Origin: Aelia acuminata
Lineage: Eukaryota > Arthropoda > Insecta > Hemiptera > Pentatomidae
Length of the DNA: 64,000 bases
NCBI GenBank assembly: GCA_911387785.2
Contig: OU426979.1
Location: 76,583,533 to 76,647,532 of the forward strand
Reading direction: 5' to 3'
The notes below the pieces were generated by a model that saw only the letters and a list, made by a program, of their open reading frames with translations, was not told the DNA's origin and ran no database searches. Each line of letters opens with the position of its first letter. Position 1 is the stretch's first letter. Of this stretch, positions 33,994 through 47,760 are shown piece after piece. The position numbers and the translations under genes were made by a program.

Positions 33994-35104
33994 CAAAGCC
34001 CCGTAAGTTAAACGTCACTGGATAACCAATTTTTAAATTTACTCCTAGGTCAAGGTGATGAATACGTGGGAGTTCCTAGCTAAGAAAAAAAAACACGTTA
34101 TAATTTAGATATGTTAATGTTATGAAACATCGTCTCGGATCTATTCCGAACTCAGCTTCCAGTCCGAAGCATCAATAATGTTTATGGTTTTTTTTTTCGA
34201 AATCGGCCTTCATCAGTAGGTATTTGTTTTGCTGGCGCAGACCAGGAGAGCTATGGATCTCCCATGAATTCAATAAATCGACCATTGATCACACTACTCT
34301 AGATAATCATAACAATTATTATTACATTAATAATAAGAATAAGTTAATACTGATTGCTGTCGATACACCATATACTAAAACCCTTCGCCTACCAACATTG
34401 TTTTGGCGCCAAAAGGAAATTTTTGTGATATTTTAATTTTAATTTTGAAAAATTGTTTATTATAAGAAATATTCATTATTTAAAAGAATGCATGTTACTT
34501 TAGGTGTTTCAGGACATTTAGCTCTCTGAAACGAAATTGTTAAAAAAGCTCTACCAAAAATATGAAAACATTTGATGATGATTGGAAATAAATATTAGTA
34601 TAATATCGACCGTTGGATCTGTTAGTTATTCGTAGCGTAGGATCTAAAAATAACAGGAGAAGAAATGCTGATGATATTAGAAATAGAGAACTATGAACTT
34701 CCTCTGCTACAAGTGCGCAAAGGAATTAATCCTACCATATGAAATAAAACTCTTCTCGGAATTAGCATTATTATTTTATACAGGTTTCTTTGATAAGGAA
34801 TAACATAAATTCATAGTTTTGTTTATGAAACAAATGTACAAAAAAATTCACAACTAATTTGACTAAATGAAAAACTCAAATAAGAAGATGATGTGATCAA
34901 AATCAAAACTAAAAGATTTGGATAAGGGTGTTGTGAACCAATATTTTTTTTTTTTTTGGTGTATAAAATACAAATAATAAAAAATACAGAAGTCATTCGA
35001 ATAAAACCGGTCAAAGAAAGGGGAATGAAATGAGCATTCTACGGAAGCTTAAGACACCCCCACAAGGAAATATGACAAATTAATTAGGTAGGTAAGTTTA
35101 TCTG

Positions 35105-35172
<68 letters not shown>

Positions 35173-36025
35173 TGAGCAAACTTATACATGTGAAAATATC
35201 AATTTCGTTTTTGTCTATCCAATTGATCATATTCATTTTATGTTTCTTGTATGTGTTTTCATGTTTCTTATCTGTTTCTTGTATAGATATATAAGTAAAT
35301 ATACCGCACTAAATTAAATGAACACATACCAACTAAAATAAATTGAAGGTCATCTTTGAATGGAAGGACACAATAGCTGTAAGGTAACATAGCTAGATTT
35401 ATATTTTATTTAGAAATAAAGATAATGTCTAGTTTTACTATATACTAGATTTTTATATTAAATAAATAAAATAAAAAGAGACTTCCTCAGTTAGTAATTC
35501 ATAAATATAGGCATCTTTAGATATATTAGAGGATAGAAATGGAATGGTTAAAAAGAAATTCTTTTGTATTTAATACAATACTTACATACATACATACAAT
35601 ATTTAAAAAATATTGTAAGAGTTCGGTTCTGATTCTTCTTTATTGTCCTCTTTAGTGGCCGGAATACGATATTCCGGATCGCGTTTCTCTTTTTCGACTT
35701 AAATGTCGAGAATTGAGAAACGCGCTTGTTGTTATACTGTTATCACATACCTAATGGAAGTAAAATGGATATTTGTCTTTTCTTATCGAACACCATCCTT
35801 CATTCCTTGACAAATGGCGCTTCAATGTAAAGCTTTCCTAATTGAGATAGGATTCAGTAAACTACTGCAAACAATTACCTACCAAAATATAAAAAAAAAT
35901 TATAAATTATAATATATCATAATTTTTTGACCAACAAAAAACAAAATAAATAAAAGAACATTCTTACCTTCACTCACCTCACACTGCTTAGCGGTAAAAA
36001 AGGTCTCGATTCAGTAAGTAAGTAA
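33994..36025. other. Mostly AT-rich DNA, no recognised gene
   Basis: Contains an uninterrupted run of 64 T at 35107-35170. A tandem pair of donor-like words on the minus strand near 35966 (gtgagtgaag, gtaagaat) has only a weak acceptor close by. Nothing else is annotated. Confidence 0.5.
35107..35170. repeat. 64-nt poly(T) run
   Basis: Uninterrupted T. It could be the A tail of a minus-strand retroposed sequence, but no coding remnant follows it. Length in an assembly is unreliable. Confidence 0.9.
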
Positions 36026-36560
<535 letters not shown>

Positions 36561-36915
36561 AATGGCCCTCTTTCTAAGAATATCGATGTCATTGTTACCA
36601 TAACTTTACTTCATCACCTAATTTCCTCACTGGATGAGCTTTCGTTTTCAAGGGGACGTAAGACATTCCTTTTCTTTTTTTTTGCAGCATTCCGGACCTT
36701 CAAAAGTATCCTCTTTGGAATTGTTATCGAGATTCGTAATTGAACCGTGTAAATAAAAAAGTTTGTAAGTGCCAAATTATTTATTTTGAGATCAAATTTG
36801 TTTCTAAAAAAAAGAAAAATATTAGGAACATGAGATGAATACGTTTCCTTTAACTGATTTCTAGTTTGATCTATCTTCAATGCCATATCTGTTGGCTAAT
36901 AATCTCATTTCTTCT

Positions 36916-36972
36916 TAAAGTATCGGTAACCATAAGCATCTATGCTTAATGTTCAACAATATCGATACTTTA
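36916..36972. repeat. Small inverted repeat
   Basis: TAAAGTATCG (36916-36925) is inverted at 36963-36972 (CGATACTTTA). AAGCAT/ATGCTT lies between them as an inner palindrome. It may be a tiny MITE remnant. Confidence 0.5.
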
Positions 36973-37974
36973 GGAACATTATCGTATCAATAGAAGCATT
37001 GGTTGTAAAGTGCCATCGTAACGCCCCTCGTAAAACAGTCATAATTACAACGTTTGTATAAAGCTTTTGGCTTCTCTAGTCAAAACAACAAAAATCTTAC
37101 ATTGCATGGGCGATGGAATTTTCCAATTACTCATTATTTTCTTCGATTTTGGCACTTGCAGCCTTTTTTATTCATATGCCTCAATATTTGGTTAGTAGTT
37201 ATTTGCAATGGTTTATTATTATCATGATTTTTTTGCAATATTACATCAGGTGCCCCTATTAAAAAAAAAAGTTGTTCATAGTTGAACCAAGAAGATATCC
37301 CAATCTGTTTGAATTATCAGTAGGTTATACGTCATACTTTTACGTTCACAATTGGCTCAACTTCTGATGTAATATATGTTGAACATCCAATAACTACTGA
37401 CGATTAAATGAAAGATAAAAATGTCATAACAGAATCCATCTGCCCGAACTCACACCCACTTTCCTGTGGGCACGACCACAGTTTAATCAATATTGTCAGA
37501 ACCAAACTATCAAATTTCACAAGCAATTGTAGTTCTGATGAAAATTGTCGTGACATGATATACGTACTCCATTTACATTATATTAAACTTTTTTTCTTAC
37601 CTTTATTAGGCAAATATAAACTATTAGTTTCTGATCAAGAACATCATATTGTTATGTAACCTATACAAATATAATTAAAAAAACAGGTATTGTAATGCAT
37701 TTCCAAACATTGAATTTTCAGAGCAATGAAATATTACTATTAGATTATCTGCAGATTATGTTCATAGTACAATTCGAGGGGATGATATTATTTTCTCTAA
37801 AAATAGATTATATTGTATTAATTATTCTTCTTCAAGGATTAAAGAAAAAGGTTAATAATAAATTAAAGAAGGTAGGTATATTATTAAATATTAAAATAAT
37901 ATTAATTAGAAATTTAAAATTTTTATTTAGGTAAGATAAATTATTAATAAATAGAGTAAAATTCGTCTTAGGAT

Positions 37975-38165
37975 TTCTTTAAGGGAGTAAAAAATCCTTG
38001 ACTATGCCGTTCCTCGGATAGGACGTAAAATGGAGGTCCCGAGCGTGTGCGATGTCAGATCCTCGTTAAAGATCCCTTTCCTGATAATACCTGGATAGGT
38101 AAAATTTAGGACTCCTGCAGCATCGTCCGATTAGTCTTAATGAAGTTAAACAAACTAACAATAGA
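37975..38165 (+). repeat. Non-LTR or SINE 3' end, copy 1
   Basis: Shares aaaaaatc.ttgact, gccgt.c.tcggat.ggacg and taaaatggaggtccc with 57225-57385. Both copies end in a CAAA-rich tail (aaacaaactaacaa here). The tail and duplication point to a retroposed 3' end; the parent is not identified. Confidence 0.6.
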
Positions 38166-38629
38166 GTAAAATAGAATTATAACTTAAGAGTCTTTGTCTT
38201 TTGTGGAGTTTCTAATGCATTTCTGTTTTTTTTTGGTTTGAAATTAGAACTTTTGAAATCTTTTAGTTTAATTAAGGGTTAACTTAAATGATAGAATATG
38301 ACTGATGTTATACTGGGTAGCGTTCTGAAAAATTTTAACTTTTAATTATTAATTGCATTAAATTGTTTGATTAAATAAGGTTAAGTGGACCAAGTTTTAG
38401 GAGCATGTGCGTAAGTCATTTCTTTTTACTATGTACTTCAACTGTCTTCTATTGTATAAATTGCAAAGTCAGATGTAACAGTAGTAAAACGATTAAAAAA
38501 AAAAAATGTCTCAAAACACCTGTTATTGAAATATTGATATTTTCCACTGACGGCTTTAACTCTGGTATTCCCCTGTGTGGTACTAACACTCTGCCAATGG
38601 GTTACCACTGAGCCAAAATAACAGATTAA

Positions 38630-39645
<1,016 letters not shown>

Positions 39646-40303
39646 CCAGTGGTGCATCCTCCTGGCATTCAAAAGATTTACGTTGTCACACTAGGAGGTC
39701 CCTCATCCAACTCCTCTTCAGCCTTCGCCGAGGTATGTCAGGAATGTTACGTGTTGCCATATCTTGTACAAATTTGTTGTTATGTCCATGTAGTTTGTCG
39801 TAAAACCGTCTGTAATTCATACATATATGATTTGTCACAGTTAAAACTCATAAGTCATTGTGAAGGGTCTCGTTTGAAATGTAGGGTGGTGAGTTCGTAA
39901 TTAATCTTAAGTATTGGGATTGAAATGTTTCTGCTTTGAGACTGTAATGGGTTACCTGGGTTTCTATTTTGTTAATGTGTGTCTTTTTTGCGGGTCCGAA
40001 AATATGGCTAGCATAGGTCCATATAGGTTTTAGTAAATAGCTCTATAGGTTAAGTTTTTGTCCGAGGGGTAATTTTGAACGTATATGTACGATGGAGTAT
40101 AATAGCCTTAGTCTGAAATTTAACGTTTTTCGTTTCATCTTAACGTGTGGGCCCCATGTCATCCTTCGATCGAGAGTAAGTTCCAAGTATATTACTGTAT
40201 TTGTTTGTGGTATTGGGTGATTGTCTATGTAGACTGGAGGGCATGTTTCGTGTCTTAAAGTGAATGTAACGTGATGTGATTTGTCTTGATTTATCTTAAT
40301 TTA

Positions 40304-40822
40304 TCATTTTCTACACCAATTTTGTATGTTGTCAAGGTTGTGTTGTAATGTTAGGGTGGCATGTATTGGATTCGTGTTTCTTGTAATAATAGCGGTATCG
40401 TCAGCATACGTCGCAGTCAGTATGTTATTGTCAGTTAGTATGTCATTGGTGTATATTAAGTACAGGAGTATTGAGTATTCAGTATTTATTGTGACAGTAT
40501 GTAAAGAATACGTTCGTGTAATAGTTTTCGAAAATTTTGGAGCATAAAGGAAGAAGGCTAATAGGTCTATAGGAGTCAGGTTTATTTTTGTGTTTTTGGG
40601 TTTAGGGTTCATCAAAATTGTTGAGTATTTCCATTGGATGGGAAATTTAGTTGTCCTTCGTATAGCATTGTATAGTTTTGTGAGAAAGACTAAAGCTTTT
40701 CTAGGGATTTTTTGAAGTAACTCAGCTGTGATAAGGTCGTAACCAGGAGCCTTCCTCTTTGGCATTTTCATGATCTGCCTTGATTCCTCTGAAGGAGTAA
40801 AGGATTTTGGTGGAAGAGACAT
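40304..40822 (-). pseudogene. LINE ORF2, reverse transcriptase part with internal deletion
   Basis: Reads KMPKRKAPGYDLITAELLQK (RT fingers), then FPIQWKYSTILMNPKP. A junction follows, and then IYTNDILTDNNILTATYADD with the catalytic YADD motif. Palm motif A and the PQGS block that should lie between (roughly 100 residues) are absent, so the RT cannot work. Confidence 0.85.
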
Positions 40823-40902
40823 CGGGAGAGGGGAGTTTAAAACTGTTTCAACGAAGGCTTAGTGGAGTGTGTCTGTTAAGTTTGCGTGGGGTTGAAAAAC
40901 AG

Positions 40903-41460
40903 TTAAAAGATTAATTCAGCGAAAATTTCAGCTTTATCTTTGTCCGTCACAGCCCAAGAACCATCATCATTTCTCAAAGGGGCTGAAACCTCGCAATGTT
41001 TTAAAAACCGTTTGGTGTGTCTCCATAAGCTATTGTCATCTGATGTCAGATTTTGCAAGTATTTATCAAAGTTAGTTTGTTTAAATTGCCGTATTTCTTT
41101 TTTTAGTTCATTGTTAAGTTTGTTAAAAGTTCGTCTGTCCGAAGGAAGTCGGTTAGTTTGCAATTTCTTACGTGCTCTCCTCTTAGCTCCAATTAGGTCA
41201 GGGATATATTGAGGGTAGGATGGTGAATTTGGTGCTTGCGTTTCTCTTATTTCTTTGGAGGACCAGGCAGCTTTCTGAACAAATGTTGTGAAGAGTTCAA
41301 CTGCTTCTTCCAAGCCATCTTCAGTTTTCAGAGCTTGAGGGACAGTCAGCTGCTCATCAAGATGTTTACTAAATATATCCCAGTTCATGATAACGCGGGT
41401 GAGAGACGGTATATTTTCTCTTAGGAATGCCTCCATACCAAGCATCAAGTTCACCGGCAA
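40903..41460 (-). pseudogene. LINE ORF2, linker between endonuclease and RT
   Basis: Reads VNLMLGMEAFLRENIPSLT, then NWDIFSKHLDEQL, and ends DDGSWAVTDKDKAEIFAELI. This matches the usual linker layout of Jockey-type ORF2 (NW..F...L... and D..KAE.FA..F). It is joined in frame to neither neighbour. Confidence 0.8.
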
Positions 41461-41543
41461 GTGATCTGGAGCTGAGGTCTGTATCAGTTATAACAGTCAT
41501 TGGTAGATCCTTCAAGCCTTTTATTACAAATATGTCCAGTACG

Positions 41544-42113
41544 TCAGTTTTTTTTAAATAGTGAATAGGGTAAGTAAGTCGGTTTATCGGGAGCAAGTAT
41601 GTCTAAAGATAAGTTTTGAGCTGCGCACCTGAGGTTCCTGCCTCTTGTAGTACACAGGCGAGAGCCCCATTTTGTGTGTTTTGCATTATGCATTGTGTTA
41701 TTGCATTTCCCAAGTGACTCAAATATATTAATGAACATTTGAACATTAACAGAATATTTTGGTGGACAATAAATTGAGACTATTGTTAAAGTTTTGTGTT
41801 TGGTATGTAAGTTTATGCCTGTTATTTGTATCTGTGCCGTCGAGTTTATGTGTATGGGGTTGTGTTTTAGGGTATTTTTTATTAATATGGCCGTTCCTCC
41901 ATGAGCATTGTTATCCGGATGGTCCGTCCTGCATAAAATGTAGTTTGGTATAGAAAGTTTATTGCGTGAAGTGAGGTGTGTTTCCGTCAGCAGTACAATA
42001 TCAATACGTTTCTGGTTAATGTATATTTCTAGTTCCGTTTTATGTTGTATTAGTCCGTTAGAGTTCCAAAGGAGAACTGACAGGGACCCAACAGTGAAAG
42101 ATCTAATGTCCAT
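41544..42113 (-). pseudogene. LINE ORF2, apurinic-type endonuclease, catalytic block lost
   Basis: Starts MDIRSFTVGSLSVLLWNSNG and has the conserved Asn (WNSNG), Glu (LLTETHL) and Tyr (IVSIYCPP) positions of the AP-endonuclease domain. The GGDFN block that should precede AKHTKWGSR is replaced by NTMHN after a small deletion, so a catalytic Asp is missing. The frame shifts near 41545; the rest of the domain (DLPMTVITDTDLSS) continues in the overlapping frame 41369-41596. Confidence 0.88.
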
Positions 42114-42942
42114 AAGTCGCAGCTAGGGCTTGTGTTATTTGTGAAATTTGAGTAATAAGATTGAAAAGGGGTTGGATGAGAGTATTTAAATTATTTAGTA
42201 AATTTAAATGGTTAGGAGGTTCAGATTTAACTGGCTGCACCAGCTGATAACTGATCCCCCTCATACCTGACCTGGCTTGATGTTGTGGTTGAGCTTCAAT
42301 GTTTGGAGGAGGGTGAACTTGACTGTGCATTCTTGAGTATGCAGGAATAGGTTCCGGGGGATACTGGTGATGAGGTTGGTTTGGCAAGGCTGGAAACTCT
42401 CGAAGGTCCGGTGGTTCAGCAATTACCGGCGAAGGGCGGTGAATATTTTTGCGCTGAGCTCGAAGGATCTTGAGGGCCTGACATCCTCTGTAGTTGGCTG
42501 GGTGAGCCCCTGAACAATTGGCGCATTTTGCTGGCCTATCTCTGGGTTTTAGACAGGTTGAGCTTTCATGAGCTTCACCACAACGGATGCAACGTGGCTG
42601 GTGGTTGCAGTAGCTCTTCGTATGCGCATAGCCTTGGCATCTAAAACACTGTGGGATTTGTCTTTTCTTTCTTAACTCTTCCACTTTAATTCTAGTGTAA
42701 TAAATATGGTCTAAATCAAATATTTTTTCATTAAATGTATTTTTAGTTACATCCACGAAAAACATTTGTAGTGGTAATTTGGTTTTCGTTGATATTGCAT
42801 TTGTAATATTTGTGGCTTCGTATCCAAATGCTTTCAATTCCTCTTGTATTGCGGAAATCGGTGTTGATGGGTGAAGCCCTTTGATCACCACGCGAGGGTT
42901 CTTATCTTCTAATAATTGATACGCATGAAATTCGGCATTCAC
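42103..42942 (-). pseudogene. LINE ORF1, PRE domain and three zinc knuckles
   Basis: After FHAYQLLEDKNPRVVIKGLH (PRE-type domain of Jockey gag-like proteins) come three Cys-His knuckles: CFRCQGYAHTKSYC (CX2CX4HX4C), CIRCGEAHESSTC (CX2CX3HX4C) and CANCSGAHPANYRGC (CX2CX3HX6C). This order is diagnostic of the Jockey clade. The protein would bind element RNA. The end overlaps the ORF2 start (TATGGAC region, 42103-42113). The N-terminal part is out of frame (see 43092-43328). Confidence 0.92.
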
Positions 42943-43091
42943 TTTTTTTAAACACCTGACTGCCCCCCTTTATGATTCGGGAATGGCCGGGTAAACAATC
43001 ACGTTTCTGTTTGTAGTCTTTATACTGAAATAATTTGGACCTATTTCTTTTTTTAAGAATGATATTAACGCTTCAATGTTTTGAACATCTT

Positions 43092-43328
43092 TTAATTATA
43101 TACGGGAGGAGGCTTGATTTTCTTATTATCGATCGAGTTTTTTTGAACATTATTTTGGGCGTTTGACGTATTTGCTGGGGTTTCATACCTGTTACTGGTC
43201 GTTATGTTGTTGGGTTTTTTTGTGCATATTCTCGGGGCCCTTGAAGATGCTGATCTCTTTCGCCCTGTAATGACTTCCCATTCATTATTTACTTCAGTTG
43301 ACGGTCCTGCTTCATGCTGCAAATCCAT
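43092..43328 (-). pseudogene. LINE ORF1, N-terminal part
   Basis: ATG at 43328 starts MDLQHEAGPSTEVNNEWEVI, then TGRKRS and a low-complexity Asn/Lys stretch ending PPPVYN and a stop. The next stretch (43085-42943) resumes in another frame (DVQNIEALISFLKK) and contains a second break before 42942. The ORF1 reading frame is therefore broken at least twice. Confidence 0.8.
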
Positions 43329-43330
43329 AT

Positions 43331-44949
43331 TGTAACTTCTTCAGCCATTGTTACTTCAAATTATGTTTATTATATCGTTTTTAGTTTTTTTAAGTACACT
43401 TATTGTTGTTTCTTAAAAACTAACACGTATATCACAAATTAACACTAGTTTTTAAACACAGAATATAGAAAAATAAAAAAGTAAATAAAAAAATAACTAA
43501 AACTAACCTTTCACTTTTGACATGTTTTTCAACATAGACACTTACAGACTAAATTAACAACAACTATTTTCACTAACTACTAAAGAATGAAAATACTGTC
43601 TTTTGTGTTGAAAATTACTTAAAACTTATATTAGACCACATTTTCACAAGAGATAGTAATTACACGTGGTGATCACTATGCAGTATATATGATTCTCCCA
43701 TATTGTGAACTTGAAGGAGTTAAATATTAAATAAGTTTATCACCTCAGTGAACACGTTTTTAGTCAGTTAAGGAGCAATTATAAGTGATTGGAATACACT
43801 TTAGCTCTGACCGCAATAATTATACCTTTATTTAGGTGGTTGGGTGCGTAAATCGGACTTAAACCATTTCTACTTCATTCTGATACCAATGATTTTTCAA
43901 TATAGAAAAATAACTATACAACTGAGAAAAATAGAGTTTAAAGTATAAAATGGATTAAAAAACTTTACCCTAGCCTAATTTTTTCTTATGTTCGGTTGAA
44001 GTTGAACTTGGCACTCAATATGAAGCACTTACCCTACTTGACTTAATTTTATTTTTTAAATCAATAATTTTTTTCAAAATTGTATTGCCTACTTGTAAAA
44101 AGAAAACCATTCACGGATTAAAATAGAACTAGGTTAGCTACTGTGATTTGGCAACTTCTAATTTTTATAACATTTGACGGCTATTCGAATCTAGCAGTTA
44201 TCTAAATGAACTTAAAATTTCATAGTAGTAAATAAATTTCAGTAGAGCTTGAATAAGAAGGAGTCATAATAATTTTCAGCCTGGACCGAAATCAAAAAGC
44301 AGACTAAAACAAGAGTACAATCATCGATTGGCCTAGATTTCGAAAGTAACCCACGCACCCGAAAACGAAAAATTTCGAAACCGCCAATTTTTACCAAAGC
44401 CAACTCGACATCTAACAATCAACTCTGATTGGATGCGTGAAAAAACCAATCACCTCCTACAGTATCCACAAGGGAAGATTTATGCGACTCATGGTGACCT
44501 TTGGGTCGATGAAGAATGGTGCCGAATGTAGATAAGCTCTGACAGATAAAACCCATTATGAGAAATATAAATACCACAAGGGCAATATACAATACGTATC
44601 GTTAACACCATCAATTTCGGCTATTGCTTGTATTTGTTTTTGCTTTCTTTTTTCGCATGCATAACGTAGTTGTTATGCCAAGAGACATAATAAATAAATA
44701 ATGTTTTTTCGAATATTGTTTAAAGAAAATAAATGCATAAACAATATTTTCTTGAACCCGAAACCAAGGTATTAGTATATTAAAAAAAAAAAACCTCGGT
44801 TACATATAAACTAACGTGTCAAAATAACTAGATAAAACATAAGTAAATTATATTTAATGCGATATATTTTTCAGAATTGATTCCAAATATTTACAATGTA
44901 TTTGGCTCATGTGTAAATTTAGTTGGCATATTTAACTTTTTTAATAACT
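43331..44949. other. LINE 5' region, then unrecognised AT-rich DNA
   Basis: The LINE 5' UTR presumably extends some hundreds of bases past 43330, but its end cannot be fixed. At 44380-44640 there is a GC-richer patch with two CCAAT-type words (tctgattggatg, aaccaatcacc), then an atataaata word and aataaataaata. It resembles a promoter or a solo LTR but has no confirmed boundaries. Confidence 0.4.
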
Positions 44950-45500
44950 GTGTACTCAATGCTATATAAAACCTGTCTAGCTGCTCTTAGTATTTATTTA
45001 TTTACATCCACTTCGAAATTCCACCATACACAAAGCATCACCTTCTTCCTGCGTATCCCACCGCTTATTTTTGATACGGGTTTTTAAAAATATCCAATTT
45101 TCGTCACATTTAATATTTTTTTATTCCAGGATCTTTTTGAAGAAACGTTTTACACATATCAACTCGCTACTGGGATAGAGCCTTTATTAAGTCTTGTTAG
45201 TCGGACCTTGGTCTTCGATTCCACATGTCCAGGTTTTTAAGATGACGAACCACTGTGGCATTAGAAGGTCCTAACTCCTAACCCGGGCGATAATTCACGG
45301 GTAGTTGCATGTCAATCCTGGTTCACAGATCCAAGAAGAAAGTCGTCAACGACCGATGGACGACCTGATCTGGATTCGACTTATATCGTTGAACCAAAAA
45401 GTGCCAGTATTTTGCGCTGAAGCCTTTATTCAGTAATGTCTCGAAATTCTGCGAATCACAATTTTTCCTTCTGACACTGCAGGTGATTTCCGGAAATGAA
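44950..45500 (-). pseudogene. Mariner-family transposase relic
   Basis: On the minus strand pieces of a mariner-type transposase follow in order but in different frames: SGRPSVVDDFLL (about 45360), a HLK.LDMWNRRP-like block (about 45230), KDPGIKKYLNVTKIGYFLKT (about 45110) and VMLCVWWNFEVDV (about 45030, the usual VMLCVWWD..GV). Several frameshifts and stops kill it. The catalytic Asp positions cannot all be located. No TIRs were found. Confidence 0.65.
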
Positions 45501-45744
45501 TATGACCCTAGCAATCCAATTATTCAAAACAAACATTAGCATTAATATTGGGACAAAAATTTCTTAAAGGATTAATTATTTATTATTATAATTATTATAT
45601 GGTTTTCCCTCAGTAAGAACTTATAAATAGGACAGCTCACAAATTTCTTCAAACCGGAAAGTGAAGTAATATTTTATCATGCATATATTAAAAAAAAATT
45701 TGTTATAGGAAATATATTCATTTTATGGGCTATTGGTTTTATTT

Positions 45745-46380
45745 TTTATTTTCACTTACCATACATGAAATATGTAGTAAGGGTAAGTATTGCGATCGTG
45801 AAAAATGTCGACTTCCGGTTTTCTACGAGAATACACATTATGGGGCCCCCTTAGCCCAAATAATCTTGCCCCGCGGCCTGTGTGTGTATGTTAACAGACT
45901 AGCTCAAAAACTATATACCGCACGAATCTGAAATTTGGTGTCTGAGGTAGTCCGTGACGTGACAGCAAAATTTTTTTCAAAATTCAGTAAACGGAGGAGC
46001 TATTTTATATAATAAATTTTACCACATTTTTACGTTTTTTCGCAATTTTCTCAAAAACGGCTCTAACGGTTTTGGTGAAACTCGTCATGTTTAATGAGAA
46101 TCAAGTATTCTTTAATATCAGGTAGAATTTTATTGTCATAGAAATACTCTGATGGGGATTAAATGGCGAAGGAAAATTTTCTTTCTATAAAGTACCTTTG
46201 GTTTTGTTTATATGCAGAAATTAACTATCTACGCCTAGTAATAAGAAATCGCCAAATTTGAAAGAATTCGTGGAAAGTGTTTCCACAAGATGACAATTTC
46301 TATTTACGTTAATGAGTGCAGTAATAGAATGTTAATATATCGTTGCAAAGCTGAGAATCTCAGAAACAATAATATTTAGC

Positions 46381-46444
<64 letters not shown>

Positions 46445-46880
46445 AAGGACGTTTTTGCCAAAACAATCATCGACAATCATCTTCCGGTTTTTTGGAAAGG
46501 CATTAGAGACTGAAATTTGAAATCTAAGTTCCAATTTTCCACGGACAGTAATACCAAATACCCGTTCTATCGATTCCCATTCATCATACATTTACAAAAC
46601 AACTCGACTGTTGATGAAATTAGGAGTTTTTTTTTCCACTTAAAAGAGAAAGAAATAATACTGAATCCAAAATTACTGAAGAATTTCAGTTGTTGATAGT
46701 TATAATACTATAAACCATATGGAGTATAACAAAAAAAAGTAAGTAAATGCGGATAAAGCTATTTTTCTAAATTGTGTTTAATTTTCTAAATTGCAATTAT
46801 CAAAACAAGTCGCTTTCTATTCCAAGTAGGTTGGTTGGTGAAAGTTGTGTGTTGCGCGCATCGCATCAGGTTTTTAAAAA
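45745..46880 (+). repeat. Family R, copy D, interrupted
   Basis: The left end (ttcacttaccatacatgaaatatg, then taagtattgcgatcgtgaaa) and the right end (taggttggttggtgaaagttg, then tgttgcgcgcatcgc) match copy F. The microsatellite site has shrunk to ctgtgtgtgtatg at about 45880. The middle is diverged and holds a TA repeat. Confidence 0.8.
46386..46437. repeat. TA microsatellite, 52 bp
   Basis: Uninterrupted (TA)n. Confidence 0.97.
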
Positions 46881-47760
46881 TAGCTCTACTACATATGATT
46901 ATACCTAACAGATTATATAACTTTCTTGAAGGGTTATTGTGATCGCAGACGTTGAATGTTATTCTCATTCAGCGACAACGTGATAGATATTTTTCACAAA
47001 GCTTTAAATCGCTTAAAGGCTGATGCCATAAACTTTCCCTTCCATATAAACTCTGAAGAGGAAAAAAAAAAATTAGCGGTGTTCCATCGACGGTCCCCGG
47101 CAGTTACCTCGTCAGTCTCAGAAATTTAGTAGGCAATAAATTCCACTTTTCGGTTGCTATGTCACACAGCGTCCGTCATCTATCTGAAATTTTTACGTCG
47201 CTCAACACCGTAGTGTGCCTTTTATTCTTTAAAAAACAGCTTCCCCCATAAAAAAATAAAATATTCGAAAATAAGGTTTGTTAAATTAATTCATTCCTTT
47301 TTTAATATAAGTAAATTATAATTTTATTCTCCAAAATAAAAAAAAATTAGTACATACAAAATATTATTGCTCAACTACTTTGATGAAATACAGAGGGTAA
47401 AAAGATTGTACGGGCGTTTAATGTGTATTTTTTTTAATTTGCTCAGTCAGAAATACTAATCACCATTGTCCTTCATTGTGGCAGTATGTAAAGGTTTATA
47501 AAATAATATCTTAATTTTCGGTAAACCAAAATTAAAATTTACATTTACAATAGCCATGTGAGTAGTGATATTAAAAAACTTCTCGTCCCTTTCAAGGAGT
47601 TAAAAATATAGTTGGCGGTTGGCTTTTGTTTCAGAATATAGTAAAATTTTGAATAAAAACTCTCTAAATATCCCTGACAAATGCATTCAAACTGTTTTCA
47701 GTTCTTTCTGTTTCAACACTCTAAATACTATTCTTTATTTTTTACGATATGTTACAATTA

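Larger units (their letters stand above)
39690..43330 (-). mobile_element. Jockey-clade non-LTR retrotransposon, decayed
   Basis: Minus-strand element with ORF1 (43328 down to 42103), ORF2 endonuclease (42113-41460), linker (41460-40903), partial RT (40822-40304) and post-RT region to about 39690 (TWGPHVKMKRK, then a C-terminal RLKRSW-like end near 39700). Frameshifts break ORF1 and ORF2. A large part of the RT palm is deleted. It is the fullest copy of the family whose scraps lie at 2959 and 10756. Confidence 0.92.

Noticed and set aside
35960..36000. Tandem consensus donors (gtgagtgaag, gtaagaat) on the minus strand
   Set aside because: The only nearby acceptor is weak, leaving implausibly short exons, and the site borders a repeat. 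Not annotated as an exon.
47080..47200. Exon-like block with donor GACGAG, gtaact on the minus strand
   Set aside because: All three frames between the nearest acceptor and this donor contain stops.
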